64,000 bases of DNA from Climacteris rufus (lineage: Eukaryota > Chordata > Aves > Passeriformes > Climacteridae): positions 273,606 to 337,605 of the forward strand of contig VZRZ01007358.1 in NCBI GenBank assembly GCA_013398175.1. Reading direction: 5' to 3'. Under the pieces are notes generated by a model. That model was given only the letters and a program-made list of their open reading frames with translations, had not been told where the DNA came from and searched no databases. Numbering within the stretch: the stretch's first letter is position 1; every line of letters starts with the position of its first letter. Positions 1 to 13,959 of the stretch are shown here, one piece after another. Made by a program: the position numbers and the translations under genes.

Positions 1-2597
1 GTGTCCTCTGGCATTTAGGAGCTGCATGCAGGGAGAATAATCCCGTTCCCGTGACTCATCTCACCCTTCACAGCCAAGGCAGGCTCTGGGACAGAGCGAG
101 CAAGGGAGCTGCACCAGGAGGTCCTGCCAATACTGCCCATCTCTGCAGCCATTCCTGCATTGTGCAGAAGAGGATCCAGTCAGCACACATCTTCCTAATT
201 ACAAACCAACAATTAGCTGGGATCTCGTTGGACTGTGCACGTCACCTGTTAACAGGGCCCCGTGAAAAAGGGCTAAAACTGGATGTGGCAGATGGAGCTA
301 TATATCCTGTCCATCTCTGGAGAGCAGATTTGTAATGCAAAACACTGAATTCAAGATGAGACCCATGGATACAAGGAAGCAATCAGAACCAAACTGATTA
401 AACAAGACCCAGGTCTCAGCACAGCACACAGAATACTAAACAGAAACAAAGACACCTCAGAGAGGGAAACAAACCATGTGCTGAGTCACGCACCAGCCCA
501 GTCTTCCCTGAACTGTGTGGCTCCCGCTTCAGAAGAATCAGACTGTTTCCCTAAGAACTCACCAAGGCCAAAAACATCGGCATCCCAATCACTCCACCTC
601 AGATACACACAGATGAAAACCTCGTGTTCTTGAGTCGTCTGTTTTATAATGGGGAGGCCCAGGGCAGTGATGCTGTGACCCACATAACCAAAGACAACTG
701 TGGTTGTTGCAAAGTTCTCCAGTTCAGATGTACAATGCCCCAAAACAGAAGACTAGTCTGGATTATTAGGCCAGCTTCTCACAACCCTGGGCACCTGACA
801 TTTCATGCAACTATCACTATCCTAAGCCCAAATCCAGTTTGAATAAAGCAAATCTGGACTCAGTATGGGAGGAATCCTGACTGATGCCCAGTACAGACAA
901 AGGGACCCAGAAGGGATGCACTACACTGGCTCTGCCATGTCACAAGACCCCCATGCTTTGATTCCAGCCCAAGTGCTGCTGGCTTCTGCAACCAGTCACA
1001 CCTTCTTTCTCTGCTTTTCATGCAATATCAAAGAGAGTTTTTAAATCCTTGCATTGGGAACTGTGCTTTCCCGTATCAACACTGATCTGCCTTCACAGAC
1101 CTCCCACTCGTTTTGCTTCATGGGCTAATGGAAGATGAGGAGAATTAAATAGACCTCTGAGCTCCTGCAGCCACTCTCTTACGAATACTCCACTGACACA
1201 CATTTCTCAGTAACACCCTTCTCAAAAAAAAAAAAATCAGGAAAAAACTGTAATTTAGATTTTTAACACTTTCTCCAATGAAGCACCAAAAACTCAACCA
1301 CCCTTACAGCTGGTTTTGTTCTGCTTTCTCTCAGCAAAATGCTTACCCCTCCGACAGCTGGAAACAACCTCATACACTGTTCTGCTGTCTTACACCTCCA
1401 TAAGTGGATGATGTCACACAGCCTCACAAGAATAAACATATTCTGACACGCACCAAAAAATGAACCAACTAAGCTATAAGCAAAGACTGCTTACGTAATG
1501 CTTCGCAGACACCTTTACACTGCCTGGGCCTCACAGCCAGCTTTGTTTTCAGCTTCTAACCCGAGGTTTAGAGAGAAGAAAAGACTTTCAAATGCCAGTA
1601 TAGTCCCTGCCCACTGGCTTACCAAAGCACATACTGCCAAGCTGCTGCACAGCCTGCATGCCTCACTGACCAAGCGCTTTTAGAAAGTTCTTGTGATATG
1701 CACACATACACGCACAAAAGAGCAATCTAATAATCAGAATATTTAGAGACACATTATTCAGAGACACTCCTATGGCCTCTAGAAGAACACTTCTTGATCT
1801 GTATGAACTGACTTCAGATGTATAAAAAGATGCTGTGCTATTCCTTCTCCTCTCCTCCCCTGCAAGTTTCTTCAGGTTTGGGGGGTTTCATTTTTTATTT
1901 ATCACCTTTCTCTTAGCTTCACTGAAAGTTTCTGTTATTCCACCAGATTTTATCCCTTTCTGTTTAGCAAATGTTGATTTTCCCCCTTCCTCCTACGTAT
2001 CTCACAACAAACTGCTTCAGCCTCTTTTGTGTAACCAAAAAAATAAAATTGTGTACCTTTATCTTAGCCCAAAATCTGCTGGTTCAACATCAGTACTGCC
2101 AGGACATCAGAGTTCAGAGTCTAACTGAGAAAAGGAACCTGTAGGCCCCTGTCCCTCACAAACCAAGGGGCAGCAGAACCCACCTCCACAGGCTGTGCTG
2201 GCCCCGAGAGCACAGCAGAGCCCCAGGTCCAAGGGCAGGGAGCGATGGCCTTGTCCCCTTTGTGCCCTCCCCAAAGCACACCAGGGCTCCCACACCACAC
2301 AGGAATTTGAAACTGATGCCCCTACAAGCTCTTGGTTGATGTAATTGTACAGGCATATAATAACCCAGGTCTGAAATACCTAACAGGCTCCCCCTGCATC
2401 TGATGAAGGGGAAAATAAGGAAAAGCATTGATAATTCTAACCTGCAAACACTAAAGCCCAATCTGTTTTTCAGGGGGATAGAGCACTAGTGTGAAAAAGA
2501 GGGGTGATGGTGGTGATACCTTTACTCCACAGGCTTCTCCCAAGTAGAGCATCACGCCTTTGTGTCAAGCACTGCCTCAACTCTCCAAATCAAACAA
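1..2597. other. non-coding stretch, no gene recognised
   Basis: No exon, RNA gene or repeat family was recognised here. The open frames are short (up to about 100 codons), lie in all six frames and look like chance. The only structures are a run of 13 A at 1224-1236 and a moderately GC-rich, purine-alternating patch at about 2130-2300 without a clear CpG cluster. Intron or intergenic DNA is the likely nature. Confidence 0.6.
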
Positions 2598-2644
2598 GAC
2601 AAAATAAAAATAAAATAAAATTAAATTAAATTAAATTAAAAACC
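2598..2644. repeat. A/T pentanucleotide microsatellite
   Basis: A run of AAAAT-type units passes into a run of AAATT units (about five copies near the right end). It is a simple sequence repeat likely to vary in length between individuals. It directly precedes a stretch that looks like the tail of an old SINE (2705-2805), and A-rich simple repeats often sit beside retroelement ends, but I cannot show that the two are linked. Confidence 0.9.
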
Positions 2645-2704
2645 TGTTGTTGCTCTTTTAAGACATTCGTTAATACTGAACAGGCAGCTCCTCTCCTGAA
2701 CACC

Positions 2705-2805
2705 AGAGCTCTATGAGCTGTAAACAAGAGTTGGGACTGGTACTTTGTAATGCCAAGTTCAGATCTTTGGATGAGAGGTAAAATGTGAAGTAATATTACA
2801 GAGTA
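2705..2805 (+). repeat. MIR/CORE-SINE-like 3' tail (decayed)
   Basis: The segment resembles the 3' part of the amniote MIR-type SINE tail. It reads CTGTAAA, then a GGGACTGGTACTTTGTAA-like block, then AGATCTTTGGATGAGAGG followed by an AAGTAATATTA end. Family copies run ctgtaaaatggg, then agatctttggatgaaagg, then a tail ending in a tattatta-like block. The order and spacing agree, but the match is short and gapped. The tRNA-derived 5' head is not visible. It was recognised from memory of the family, not by a database search. Confidence 0.45.
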
Positions 2806-5800
2806 CAGCATGACATCTCTCATATAAACAACTTAAAAATCACCGTTTAATGATAAATATCATCATCAGGAGCATCAAGCACAGCATGACTGTGCCAAGG
2901 GAGTAGGGAGCTGATGAAGATAAGGTGTCTCTTCTTTCTTGAAGTTTTTAATAAAATTGTAGCAATGAGACTGAATTTATTTTTGCTAGGAAATCTGCAG
3001 AATAATCTGATTGCTATTACTATATCCAGGTGCTTTTCATATGTATAAATCTAGTAATTTGATCTTCAGCATAGATCTGCTCTCAGAGATAGAAGAGCAT
3101 GTCCCTATTCCTCTTCAAGAGAGGACACAATCATCCAGCTTCCATTTAATATGGACAAATACATTTTCAGCATTATTCATCACTCCACTTTCAATAATGA
3201 AATTAAAATTATTCCTCAAGCTAAAAGTTCAAAAATCAAACTATCTCCCATTATTTTCCAGCCCTCTAGAAGAAATTAAGTTGATGTCCTCCAAGAGATT
3301 TAATGGACAACAACAGACTTTTCACTGCCCATCTCAAAACACTAAGGCACTGTTCCTGTAATGACCTGTTGTCTCCTTGGTTAACACTGTAAGATGTAAA
3401 TCCAGCCACCAGTGCATGCACTTTCTGGAAAAAGTACCTTCAAGATCTCTTCAAATTGAAAATTTTATGAAGCACAAGCCTTCCCTACAGACTAAGTATC
3501 TGTTTAAGGTTACGTCTTTTATACTCGAAACATTTTGAACAAAAATCTAGAGTTCATCCAAAAAAACTTAAGTGCTAATATTACTGGCAAAATGCTGAGA
3601 ACACAATTGAAAGCCAACTGCCCAATATCTACAAAGGAGAAGGGAATAAAAAAAAAGGGGGTTTTTTTTTGAGACTTGACTTCATGGTGCCAAAACTCTT
3701 AAGTAAAACAGTTCAGTACTAGCGCTGATACCTTTGCGAGTGTAACCACGTGCTTTCAAATAGTTTAACTTCTACTTCAATACTTTCAAACACCATACCA
3801 GATTCTTTTAAAAGAAGCAGAGGACTCTTGGACATCAACAGGGCTCACTGCTACCCAGGGCACACAGTCCAAGTTTTCCCAACAGTCTCTAGTGTAACAT
3901 AGTATATTCATCTCTTGTAATGGAGGCAATAATTTGCTAAGCACATCTTTCAGCAACACTGAGGGCTTAAGCAGTCACAGTGCCCGAGTCCAGTCACCTC
4001 CCCAGCTGCGTCAATAGTTTTTGCCATGGATTAGATGAGGGAACCAGTCCAAGTTAAAAATAAATAAGAGAGAGAAAAAGAACACAATTCTCTTTGACCT
4101 GAAGCAGACTCCTGATTTATTGCCCTGCTGCTAGTGACAAAACAGGTTTGGAGAAAGCAGGAGGAGATGGGCAGAGATTGGTGAAGCCCAGATCATCTCT
4201 GCAAGAAAGGTTCTATCTACACACAGCAACCCAATTACAGCATACTGTAAAACCTCAGAAAAAATATTTCAAGGCAGTGTTTTGATTGATTTTCTTTTGC
4301 AAAGCAATCTCCCACCTAGGGTCTATGGTTACATTTCAATAACATCAGAAAATAATCTTAAAACCCATGTCCCTCTGTAGAAACAACCTTTAAGGCAAAC
4401 ACCAGCACTCTTCCACATCCAGAAAAGTGCTCCTCCCTCATCATCATCAGTTCCAGGAGGTTAAAGCCTTTGTCAGCTTTTCAGAGGGAGAATCTTCTAG
4501 GTAAGTGAAGTGTTTTTCAGGTGTGTTTCAGCAAATCACTTTCTATTCCTCTTTCGGGTCAGAGTCACTGCCACATGCTTCCTCAGCTTTTATGAGAAAG
4601 TGAATAAGGAGACTGCAACTTTCAGAATTTACAGCTCACCTGGATCAAGTTCCTTCAAGCAGCACAGCTACATCTGATAAAGATCTATTAATGAGAATAG
4701 CCCCTCTCTGAAAAAATACCGTTGAGGATTTGTTTCCTTTCTCAGACAGAGCAAAGACTGTTTGTGCCCTGTCCTTTGACCCAGGAATCACAACTGATGG
4801 CAGTGCAGAGGCAAGACAGGACCTGTAATTCCCTAACAACTTGCGAAAACCACAGAGAACAACACACAGAGAGCAGATTATATTCTTGAAAGTTCTTTAA
4901 ACATTTTGCCACTTATTCTGGGAAATGGTTGAGAGCAAACTGTTCATCAGCAAACTCTGACAAGAACAACATGAGGTGGCACATGATTCACATCCTATCC
5001 TTAGATGTTGCTTCCTGGACAACAAATGTTCAAGGCAGTAAGGCTGCACTCTACCAAAATGCTCATCTTTATATGGCTTTAACAGAACGTTAGAAGTTAC
5101 CATAATTAGGGCTCCTATCCCACTTCTCAGAGCCTACAAATTACAGGTCAACATGCAAAAACCAAAAAAAAAAGATATTTTTTAAAACTAAATAACTTGG
5201 AGAATATTTTATTTCTCTCTTCCTTTACCAAGTGATTAAATAGAGAGATTAGAGGCTCAGATTTCAGCAACAGATGCTTTATTTTAAAGTCTTAATTCTT
5301 CCTGGCAAAACTTAGGTATTTCACAAGACTGGCTTATTGATCAAAACAAAAATACGTATCCCAAGTAACTTTTGTTTGGAAATAATGAGATTGTTATCTG
5401 ACTTGCAACAGAGTTGCTACTCCTATATCACCAATGAGCACAGTCTTATTATCAGCTTCTAAAATCCTCTTTGTGCAATCTGGTTCTTCAGCACTGTGTG
5501 GTTTGCACTCACAGTGGCACCGAAGTGTCTCCTCTTAAAATGCCATTCCCAGTTCAAAACTGTTGCAATGTATTTAAAAACCATACAAGGAAAAGAAAAC
5601 AAGCTGTAGTGTGCAGCTTTCTTGTGCTATATAATTGACTTGGTAATTTCCATAAACCCCAGTGAGAAGTTACCAGTTTGTCAATCTATACTCTTCCACA
5701 CAGCAGATTTTGGGAAAATGCTTTGAAAAGGCTGATTTACTAATTCTGCCCTAGGTACCACTTCAGTAGCAGATGTCATCTAGCCCAAGAGAATAATCTC

Positions 5801-8339
5801 ATTTAGAAGAGCAAAATGCAGCTACAAAGCTAGTCTAAATTTAGATCCACCACCAAGGAAGGAACATCTATGAGGATATGAGAAAGGTCTGTTAACAGTA
5901 CCGATGCAACCCAACTATCTCACGTACACCAACATGAGGTGTTACTAGGTGTAAAATAAAATCCTGAATTATGGATATACACAGGGCCTACTATATCTTG
6001 ATACAATTGATAAAACCTCTATGAAGGTCATAAATACAGTGATAGCTGACAAGAAGCTCAACAGAAGGACAGATATTCTCCCAGTAAGAGAAAATGCTCT
6101 TAACAACTACTTGTGGGATTATGAAAATAGGCTCCTTAAATATCTGCTGCTATTAGTGATATTGTACTGCCTGCCAGATCTGACAGTTTTCATTTTGGAT
6201 GCATGCTTGGAACGCTTTTTCTTTTATCAAGGGAATATTAACACCAATCTTTGGGGAGGACAAACAAAGCCATCCACCCAGCACGGCCAGCGGATGGAGG
6301 AGCACTACCAGGAGGAGCATCAGGAACTTGAGGTGTCAGCACATCAGGGGGGACACACTCACTAAACCACTACAGTTGTCACTTGTGAGCACGAGTGGCA
6401 TGGCCAGGGGTGCCTGAACACAAAGACATTTCCAACCCAGGGACCTCACCAACCACACAAAGCAGAGGAGATTAAGTGTCATGGGAAGCAATGAAAGAAT
6501 CCTTCAAACACCACTGCTGAAAGTGTTCAAAGAAAGAAAATTCTGCCCAACCATCACATGTGATTCTTTTTCCTAAAACCACACATTTTTCTTGTATTTG
6601 TACACTAATTTGGATTTTTTTTCCCTTTACTTGTGAAGGAGTTGCTATATTCCAATGTTTACAGAACTTATTTTTCTCACTCTTTCACCCCTGCCATGTC
6701 ACTGTCATAAATTTCCCTCTTTCCCTTTCCCTCTTCATAGCAAAAATACTTTCTACAACCTTGTTGGGTTCACAGGAAGACTCTGAGGACCATCAATATG
6801 ATAAAGGAGCACAAGATGCATCCAGTAAACCCAAAATTATAGACTGCTCTTAGGTTTCTAGAAAACAAAGGCTTGAATGATTAACACATAACGATTTCTA
6901 AAACTAAATAATTGCAGAGAAACGGTGCTGCTTAAAGAAACCGAGAACTCCATGCCACCAAAAATTAGAGGTAATTATAATGTGTATGTAAAGGGCACAG
7001 CATTCTGAGTGTTAAATCACCTTTAATTATGTTTTCTGGATTTGTAACACTGACATTTGAATTCCTAACACTACACTGACACACCACGTTATACCAAATG
7101 TGACAACAATTCTATTCTGAATCACCTTGAAAGCTTGCAAAACAGAGCTGTGTTTGAACACATTTATCTTTTTCCTTACACTCTCTTTCAGCTATTGAGT
7201 GAGACCACAATGTATACTTCTGGAGTCATAATCGGTCACCAAAGCAACAGCTTGGATGCCAAAAAGCAGGATTTCAACTCGACTGTGCAGGGTGGTGGGG
7301 AGAGAAAGGTGATCACAATACCTCTATTGTAGACTTGATCCTGTGACTCAGGCCCTCAGTGAACTACAAGTCATTCATGCACTGAATCCAAAATGAATAA
7401 CTGGGAAAGCAACTGAAAACAAGACTTTTGTTTTCTTTTAACTTCTGTTCCTCGTACTGATGGCCTTTAAAGGGTCTGGGCATTAATCTTGGACAGTAAC
7501 AAGAGAGATGAGAAAGATCTCTGCCTAGATTTTCTTCTAAGGGGGCCAAAAAACAATTAAATAGAAAATATTTCCTCTTTAATAAATTTTCTTGGAGTTG
7601 TCAAATTTCTATTTATTACCAACCCTTAGAAAAGGAGGTCTGCACCATGGTCAGTGCACAATACTGACAGCTGATCTGGAGTTCCTTCACCACACAGAAA
7701 AAACAGATGTTTGCACACCAGAGGCATTTACTCGTGTTGTCAGCAAGCCGTGGCTGTATGCATGGTGAAAAAATACCCACTTCTCATGACGTTACTGCTT
7801 AACCTCTTTATAAAGACCTTGTTTCTTTCCAGCTGATATTCTGCTATAAGAGGACCGAGAAGGGACATTTGTTTACAAGTCTTTTCCCCCTACTTAGTGA
7901 TGCCCTTTTCCTCTCATACTCTAAGGCAGCTCTTCATCAGGTTTCACAATCCAGCTAAAAGAGGCTAAATTAAGAAACTTCCTTTGCTTGCCTCCTCTGT
8001 TTAAGAGGTGTTACATTACTCCCTTTGCAATTTGTGGTTCAAGCATTGCAGCTCTTAAAAAATATGCATTTATGCACATAAACACATTATTAGAAATATT
8101 TACGTTAATTCAGTTGCGACTCAGAATTCCCAGCTAGACCACTGGTCACTATGGTTCAGCTCTTGCAAAGCTGGCAAGTCCAAGGCTGAGAATGGGGAAT
8201 ATTTCACCAGCAACTTCCCTGTGTGCTCCCCCCTGCCCAAAGTACCAGCACACTTGGACCACCCCAGTGCCTGAGCAGCAGTGAATACCCTTCTCCCTCA
8301 AACCCATCCATATGCTCTGATGCTGCTGTTAGGGAGTAA
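2806..8339. other. non-coding stretch, no gene recognised
   Basis: This stretch is AT-rich DNA without a recognisable exon or repeat family. Open frames reach about 116 codons (3011-3361 plus, 6021-6365 plus) but have no family resemblance and no convincing flanking splice sites. An A9-G5-T9 block at 3648-3670 and an A10 run at 5164-5173 are the only local oddities. Confidence 0.6.
3648..3670. repeat. A9-G5-T9 homopolymer inverted repeat
   Basis: Nine A are followed at once by five G and nine T. The A and T runs are perfect inverted copies around a G5 loop, so single strands could snap back. Such a block can arise from polymerase slippage or template switching, or can be a sequencing or assembly artefact at stacked homopolymers. 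Confidence 0.85.
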
Positions 8340-8363
8340 GCAGGGTTGAAGGGAGATAGCACT

Positions 8364-8520
8364 GCGAGGGCAAAGCGTCCCTTCAGGCAGAGGTCAGCAG
8401 CAAGCTGGGCACGCAGACAGACAGGACCAGCAGGGCTGGACGGGGAGCTCAGGAGCAGCGAGGACCTGCCAAGCCCAGTGCCCTGGACAGGCCGTTCTCA
8501 CCGCTGCCCCGGCTGGCGGG
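8364..8520. other. GC-rich, CpG-enriched patch
   Basis: Nine CpG dinucleotides lie in about 155 bases, in surroundings where CpG is otherwise scarce. The patch is rich in GGACAGG, CAGCAG and CTGG words. Open frames run through it on both strands (8346-8579 plus, 8449-8739 minus), but GC-rich sequence has few stops and neither product is recognisable. It is too short and too weak for a standard CpG-island promoter. It could be an enhancer core, an unseen exon or a compositional accident. Confidence 0.5.
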
Positions 8521-8545
8521 AAAGCACTGCCTTCCTATGGATCTC

Positions 8546-10139
8546 AGGCTGGCAGCACAGCTTTGTGAAAGGCATCTAGCACGCAAGGTTTGCACTTCCA
8601 AAACCTCCAAGCAACTCCCAGCTGCTCCTTTCAAACCTGCCACTGCCACGTGCAGTACATTTCCTCTGCTTCCCATGTAAGAAGGGGGCTGCAGACAAAC
8701 GGCATCAAATGCTGGAGTAAAAAACTCCTGCTGTAACAATTCACAACGGAGTAAGAAAGATAATCTGTCTCAAAGTGACCAGCGTTAACCCTGACTGCCC
8801 CAGAAATTTCAGGCATTGAGGAACAATACAGAGAATTAGAAGTCAATCTCGAAGGATTTCAGAAGTGAATTGCCCACAGTTCTGCCTCTCTGAGGTTTCT
8901 ACACGTTGAAAGCACACGGCCTTAATTAGCAGAGCAAGATAAAAAAGCAAAGCCTACTAAATATCTCCATAACAAGTCTGCAAGAGTTGTGGCATGCATC
9001 GTAGGCAAAAGGTAGGTCAGGCCAGGATTTCTCAGTATTAACTTTGTGAGGACCTAAAAAAGATGACAGTTTTACCTACATAGATAAGGCAAAAGGCCAT
9101 TACCTCACTCATTCGAGTACCGCTTAATAAAGATTTTATTTGGCCTCATTTTAGTTGCATTTGAGAAAGGCATCCCAACATCAGTAATAACAGTTAACAC
9201 CAGCACTCAGTGAAATGATTCTGTATCTGCCAACCTTAAATACCTTACAGTCTGCAAATGGGATGGTTTTATTGTTTTTAAATACACATAGGCATGTATT
9301 TCTTAATTATACTTTAAACCAAGAACAAAGGTCATGCATATGCTCTTAGAAAGAGGCAGCTGTCCAGTCACTATGTTCTGTAAACAACTCCCATCACTTC
9401 AACCATTACCAGCAGACCTTTAGACTTCTGCATCTCTTGGCCCCTTTCATATTGGAAAAACATCATTAAAACAGATTAAAACTGACTATTCCAGTCAGAC
9501 TGCTTATCTAATGCTTGAAGAAAATGTGTACCTGCAATGCTCTCCTTCAAAACAAATGATAAAATCGACTGTTACTTCAGACTCTTAATCTTGGAAAAAA
9601 ATATTCTCTCTAATCAGAGACTACTAAATCTAGTCTCTCTCTTCTATTAAAACTATGTATTTGCATAATCACAAAACTGCTTCAAAGAAGCATTTTTTAG
9701 TATAGATAAACAAAGCACTCATATGTGTTCATATATGCTGAATTAGATTAAATAACTCTAATAAGAAAAAAGTGTACATAAAGTACTGTTTTACAATTAA
9801 CATCTGCTTTATCTCCTTTTTGTAAGATGACATTTAAGCTATATGCATGTATCAGAGCCCTTTATCTCACAATGCCATTTTCCCCCTGAGCATTCATGTC
9901 TCACTTCAATAAAATATCAGCATGCCAGGGCTTGAAACTGGCTTTACCTGCAGCAGAGACAATTCCCAGACTATCAATTTGTAAAAGCATTGGAAAAGCA
10001 GTAAGAACAATATTGACAGATGGGCTCTCCCACACTTTCGCTGCAAAAGCCTCTGCTCTGGAGCCACCTTTCCCACAAATTAGTCTTTGGAGCGTTAATA
10101 GACAACTATCCATTTCAGTCTTTCAGACTTCAAAAAAGC
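8546..10139. other. non-coding stretch, no gene recognised
   Basis: This is AT-rich DNA with no recognised gene or repeat. The two overlapping opposite-strand frames around 9896-10249 (117 and 70 codons) have no resemblance to known proteins. Confidence 0.6.
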
Positions 10140-10166
10140 GGGCATGGGGTATTTTGGGTTTTGGGG
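10140..10166 (+). other. G-quadruplex candidate
   Basis: Four G runs on the plus strand fit the canonical pattern: GGG, loop CAT, GGGG, loop TATTTT, GGG, loop TTTT, GGGG. A T-rich spacer and a C-rich pyrimidine tract ending CCCCTAG (to 10209) follow. That tract also looks like a splice-acceptor polypyrimidine tract on the plus strand, but the frame after it is short (stop after about 23 codons) and has no clear donor. Confidence 0.6.
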
Positions 10167-10209
10167 TTGGTTTTTGTTGTTTTTGTTTCCCCCATTCCCC
10201 TTCCCCTAG

Positions 10210-13200
10210 AGTAAACGAAATTTTGAACTATGCTTTCAGGAAAAGATAAACTCAGCCATCAGCGCAATTCACTTCTTTCTCTGGAACTTCAGTAACATTC
10301 AGGGGTTTTACTCAATGTGTTAGATTATCCAGAGCTGTTTCCAGAACTCTGAAGGTACAACCCATGGGCGATGCTCATCCGCAACCAGTGCCTCGGGTGT
10401 TTGGCCACTGAAGCTTTGGCAATTCTGGGGACTGCTGCCACCACCAAGCCTATACTTTTTGATTTAAATTACTTTCATCTCATCTGCACTCCCTCTTTAT
10501 ATCTGAAGGAGCAGACATAGCTTTGGGTCTTCTTGCAAAAAGACCGTGCTGTAGCAGTACAAAATTAAGGACAAAAGAACACCAGCTCAGTTCAACAGGA
10601 CATTACCTATCCTACTTAAAGGTCTCAGGTGGAAGCCAGGGATGTACTCTGGGAATGGAGCGGTCCACTCCCACCTTATCTATGGACTGTGCTTTTAACC
10701 TTGAGCCAATATTTAAATAGAGGGGTCATATTAAGCAGCAATGGGCCCTCCCAACTTCAGGACATCAGTGTCCTCAGAAGCAGAAGGTACAGCACGTCTG
10801 CTGTCATTACCAGGTGTGCTTTAATTACTGCTATTACTGGCAGCCAGGGAAGGGCTGCAAGGCAGCTACTCTTCAAAGAGAAAAGGCAGCACAGGGTAGC
10901 ACAGATAACTCCAGCAACTGTAAATACTTTGCCATCTGCAGAGTCGCTGGAATTTAACAACAATTTCTGAAACTGCTTATTTGTTCCTTCCTGGCCGCAT
11001 CACGCACACAGGCACCTATGCTGACCATATCACCATGGTATTCTCAGCACCTCCATACATGTGGTCTGATCCATGGGCCACACAAAGTAAATACAAAGAA
11101 ATGGCAGCAGAGGCACACTCATGGGTGGAGCACAAGGCTCATCTATACATAAAAACAAACAATACTTTAACCAACTGTTATTTTTATCCATATGTAAACA
11201 GAAGGACACAGAGAACATAAATCTTCTGCTTTGCTCTTCCTGTAAGACTATAAGAAGAGAATTATTTAGTATACCAAAGTAAATTTCTTAAGAGCTGAGC
11301 TGAAAATCCAAGCCTCACACAGAAGGTGGGCTGAAACACACTGGAGTGTAAGACACCCAGCCGTGGAAAGGGCTCCTGCAGATATGATTTCCAAACAATT
11401 CAGCCACTGTATAATGGATACAGCTGCCAGCGTCTGCTCTGATGCCAGGAAGCAGAAGAGGGTTTGGAAACACCACCAGATCACTGGATCTCTAGGAAGT
11501 GCTAGGGACTGCATTGAAAATGCACATGGTTTTCAAAAAAAAGTATATTAGCTCCTGGAAAAGTCTACAGTATGGTACCAGGACCAACAAACTAATGGGG
11601 AAAATTCAGGACAAAAACAAATGCAGTGGGAAAACGTCAGGGCAACTCAGCATTTTGGAAAAATCCCACTTCGGTCTCTGTCCTGGCACTGGACCAACGG
11701 GCAGCAATGCCAAGGCCAGGAGATACAAGACCACCCTTCCCCATCCCATGCTTAGGGGCAGCAGGAACCTGCGGCCAGCAGGGGCTGGGGAAGAAAGTGC
11801 CAAGGCCGAGGCAGCTCCAGGGACATCCAGAGGGATGAGAGCTCCTGGACCATTAAGGGGAGCCTTACTCTTGTTGCCAAAATTAGCACGTGTTAGAGAA
11901 CTGAGATTCAGAGACTCTCTCCCATTTCTGAGCAGGGATCAGGGGTTTTTCTCTTCACTGTACTCATGACTTGCTCTGATCTGATTCAGCTTTTGAAAAG
12001 ACAGTGCTAAGTCCTGACTTCCACACAGATCTTCTGTGCTTCAAAGCAGGTGGTTAAGCTACAAAGGAATTATTCATTCTCCATAGTTAATGGCCATTGC
12101 CATTCCTTTAACAGTGGGATAGCCATCTAACACATACAGACATCAATATGCATTAATTTAATCTGCAGGTCCCTCTGCCCCCGGATAAAAGGCCAACTTT
12201 AACCCTATGCTGCTGCCGAAGGGACGAGAAAAGCTCTGGAGGAGCAATGGAAAAAACTTGTTTCTCCACCTGAAAGCACCCATAATTAGGAAGTAATGGA
12301 TGTCACTAGTAAAAGTGAGTGATGTTTTTCAGGAGCTCTCTCATCTGTAACTGTTTTCAGATAAAATAACCCTTTCTGTCAGGCAGTGTCAGGAATGTCT
12401 ACAGTCAATCAGTCACTGCTATCCAAAAAAAGAGTATGACATTTTTGTCATAATATCTGCAGTGTACATTCTATTAGTTCTTCATTGTGTGCCTCATCAG
12501 GCAGGGTCTCCACCCCAGCAACACCAATAATCGGTGCTCCCCAGACAAAGAGATAAATTGAAATTTTCAAAAACCTCAACCCCACTGCATGTGTAACAGA
12601 ACTCCTCTTGAACAAAACACCTTTTACAACAGCATAAAATGATATTTGCCATCTGGAGTTAATGACTATCAAGTAAAACTCAGGAGAAAGACCTGCTTGC
12701 CACTCCTGCATGCTGGCCTACACAGCGGAACCACCACAAGGAACAGCTTGGAAGGAAGTCAGCAACATAAGTAGGACCATTTCCAACTCGGACACCATAA
12801 AATTTCACACTGTAACAACTTCATTTACAACACTATGACAAACATTAAACAAGGAGAACAAATATCTAACACAATTAACTGAGATTACACATATGGCCTA
12901 AAGTCTCTGTGCCACTGTGCAAGTGCCAGGAGAGACTGTCCCAGTTGGGAAAATGGGGCAGCTCTGTAACTATGTGACCCTACAGACTGTCACAGCTATC
13001 CCAGGAAATAACCCCTGGACTGCCACACCTCTGAACAAGGTGGCCTTGTCAGCTTTACAGCACCACGTCAATATCAAAACAAAAAAAACCATCAGAATGA
13101 TTAAGGAAATGGGACAGATGAGCTAGACAGCCCATGAACCTTTGGGAATGCTTTATGTGGTCACCTGACAAGCAGCCTGGTTATGTTTTTAACTGATTAA

Positions 13201-13959
13201 ATCAGACCTCGACAGAAGCCTAAGTGTCAATTTCTCAATATTCTAATAATTGCACAGAATTCTTGCTAAGGGTCACGCAACAGACGACCACTCTGATGAC
13301 AATACACTCCCCTTCTAGAAGTCACCTTACAAAATTTGATAAGAGTTTAAGAGAGAGTTAATGCTTCATTACCTAAGAGCCATTCTTGATCTTTAAACAC
13401 AGCCAATGTGTGTGTATTAATATTTAACCACTGCATGTAAGAGATTACACATCACTATTACAAGCTCATAGCTATTACTTTTGCAAAACACTAAGAAAAA
13501 AATAGATGCTGACGTCACTGATCCCATGTTTTCTATTTATTGTGATAGGAAATAATCAGCTTCTCTGATTAGGTACAGGTTTATTATATTACAAAGCAGC
13601 AATTTCCTTCAAGCACCCAATCTAATCCACGTGCTTGACACAAACGTTTCTTAAAGGCTATGAATTTAAACACCTGTGTCCTAGAAAACACACTGGTGCT
13701 TCTAACAAAGAAAATGCTGAAGCATTGAAGAAATTTAAACATTTGATTACATTGTTTCCTCTTGACTCCTGATTGAGAATACAAACATTTTTATGTTATT
13801 AAGAGACAGTATTCTAAGGGAAGCAATCCCTGGCCCTTCTGAGCCCTTGATCAACATTACCTGGAGGAGCACTGCCACCCACCTGAGACACCTATCATTC
13901 AAAAATTTTATCCTCTAAGGTAAGGAGGATGGAAGCAGCTTATTAAAACTCTGAATAAA
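10210..13959. other. non-coding stretch, no gene recognised
   Basis: No gene or repeat family was recognised. The longest open frame (11499-11969 plus, 156 codons) passes through a moderately GC-rich patch and resembles nothing known. A small hairpin, ATGAC-loop-GTCAT, lies near 12437-12452. The right end merges into the 3' end of the CR1 LINE that follows. Confidence 0.6.
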
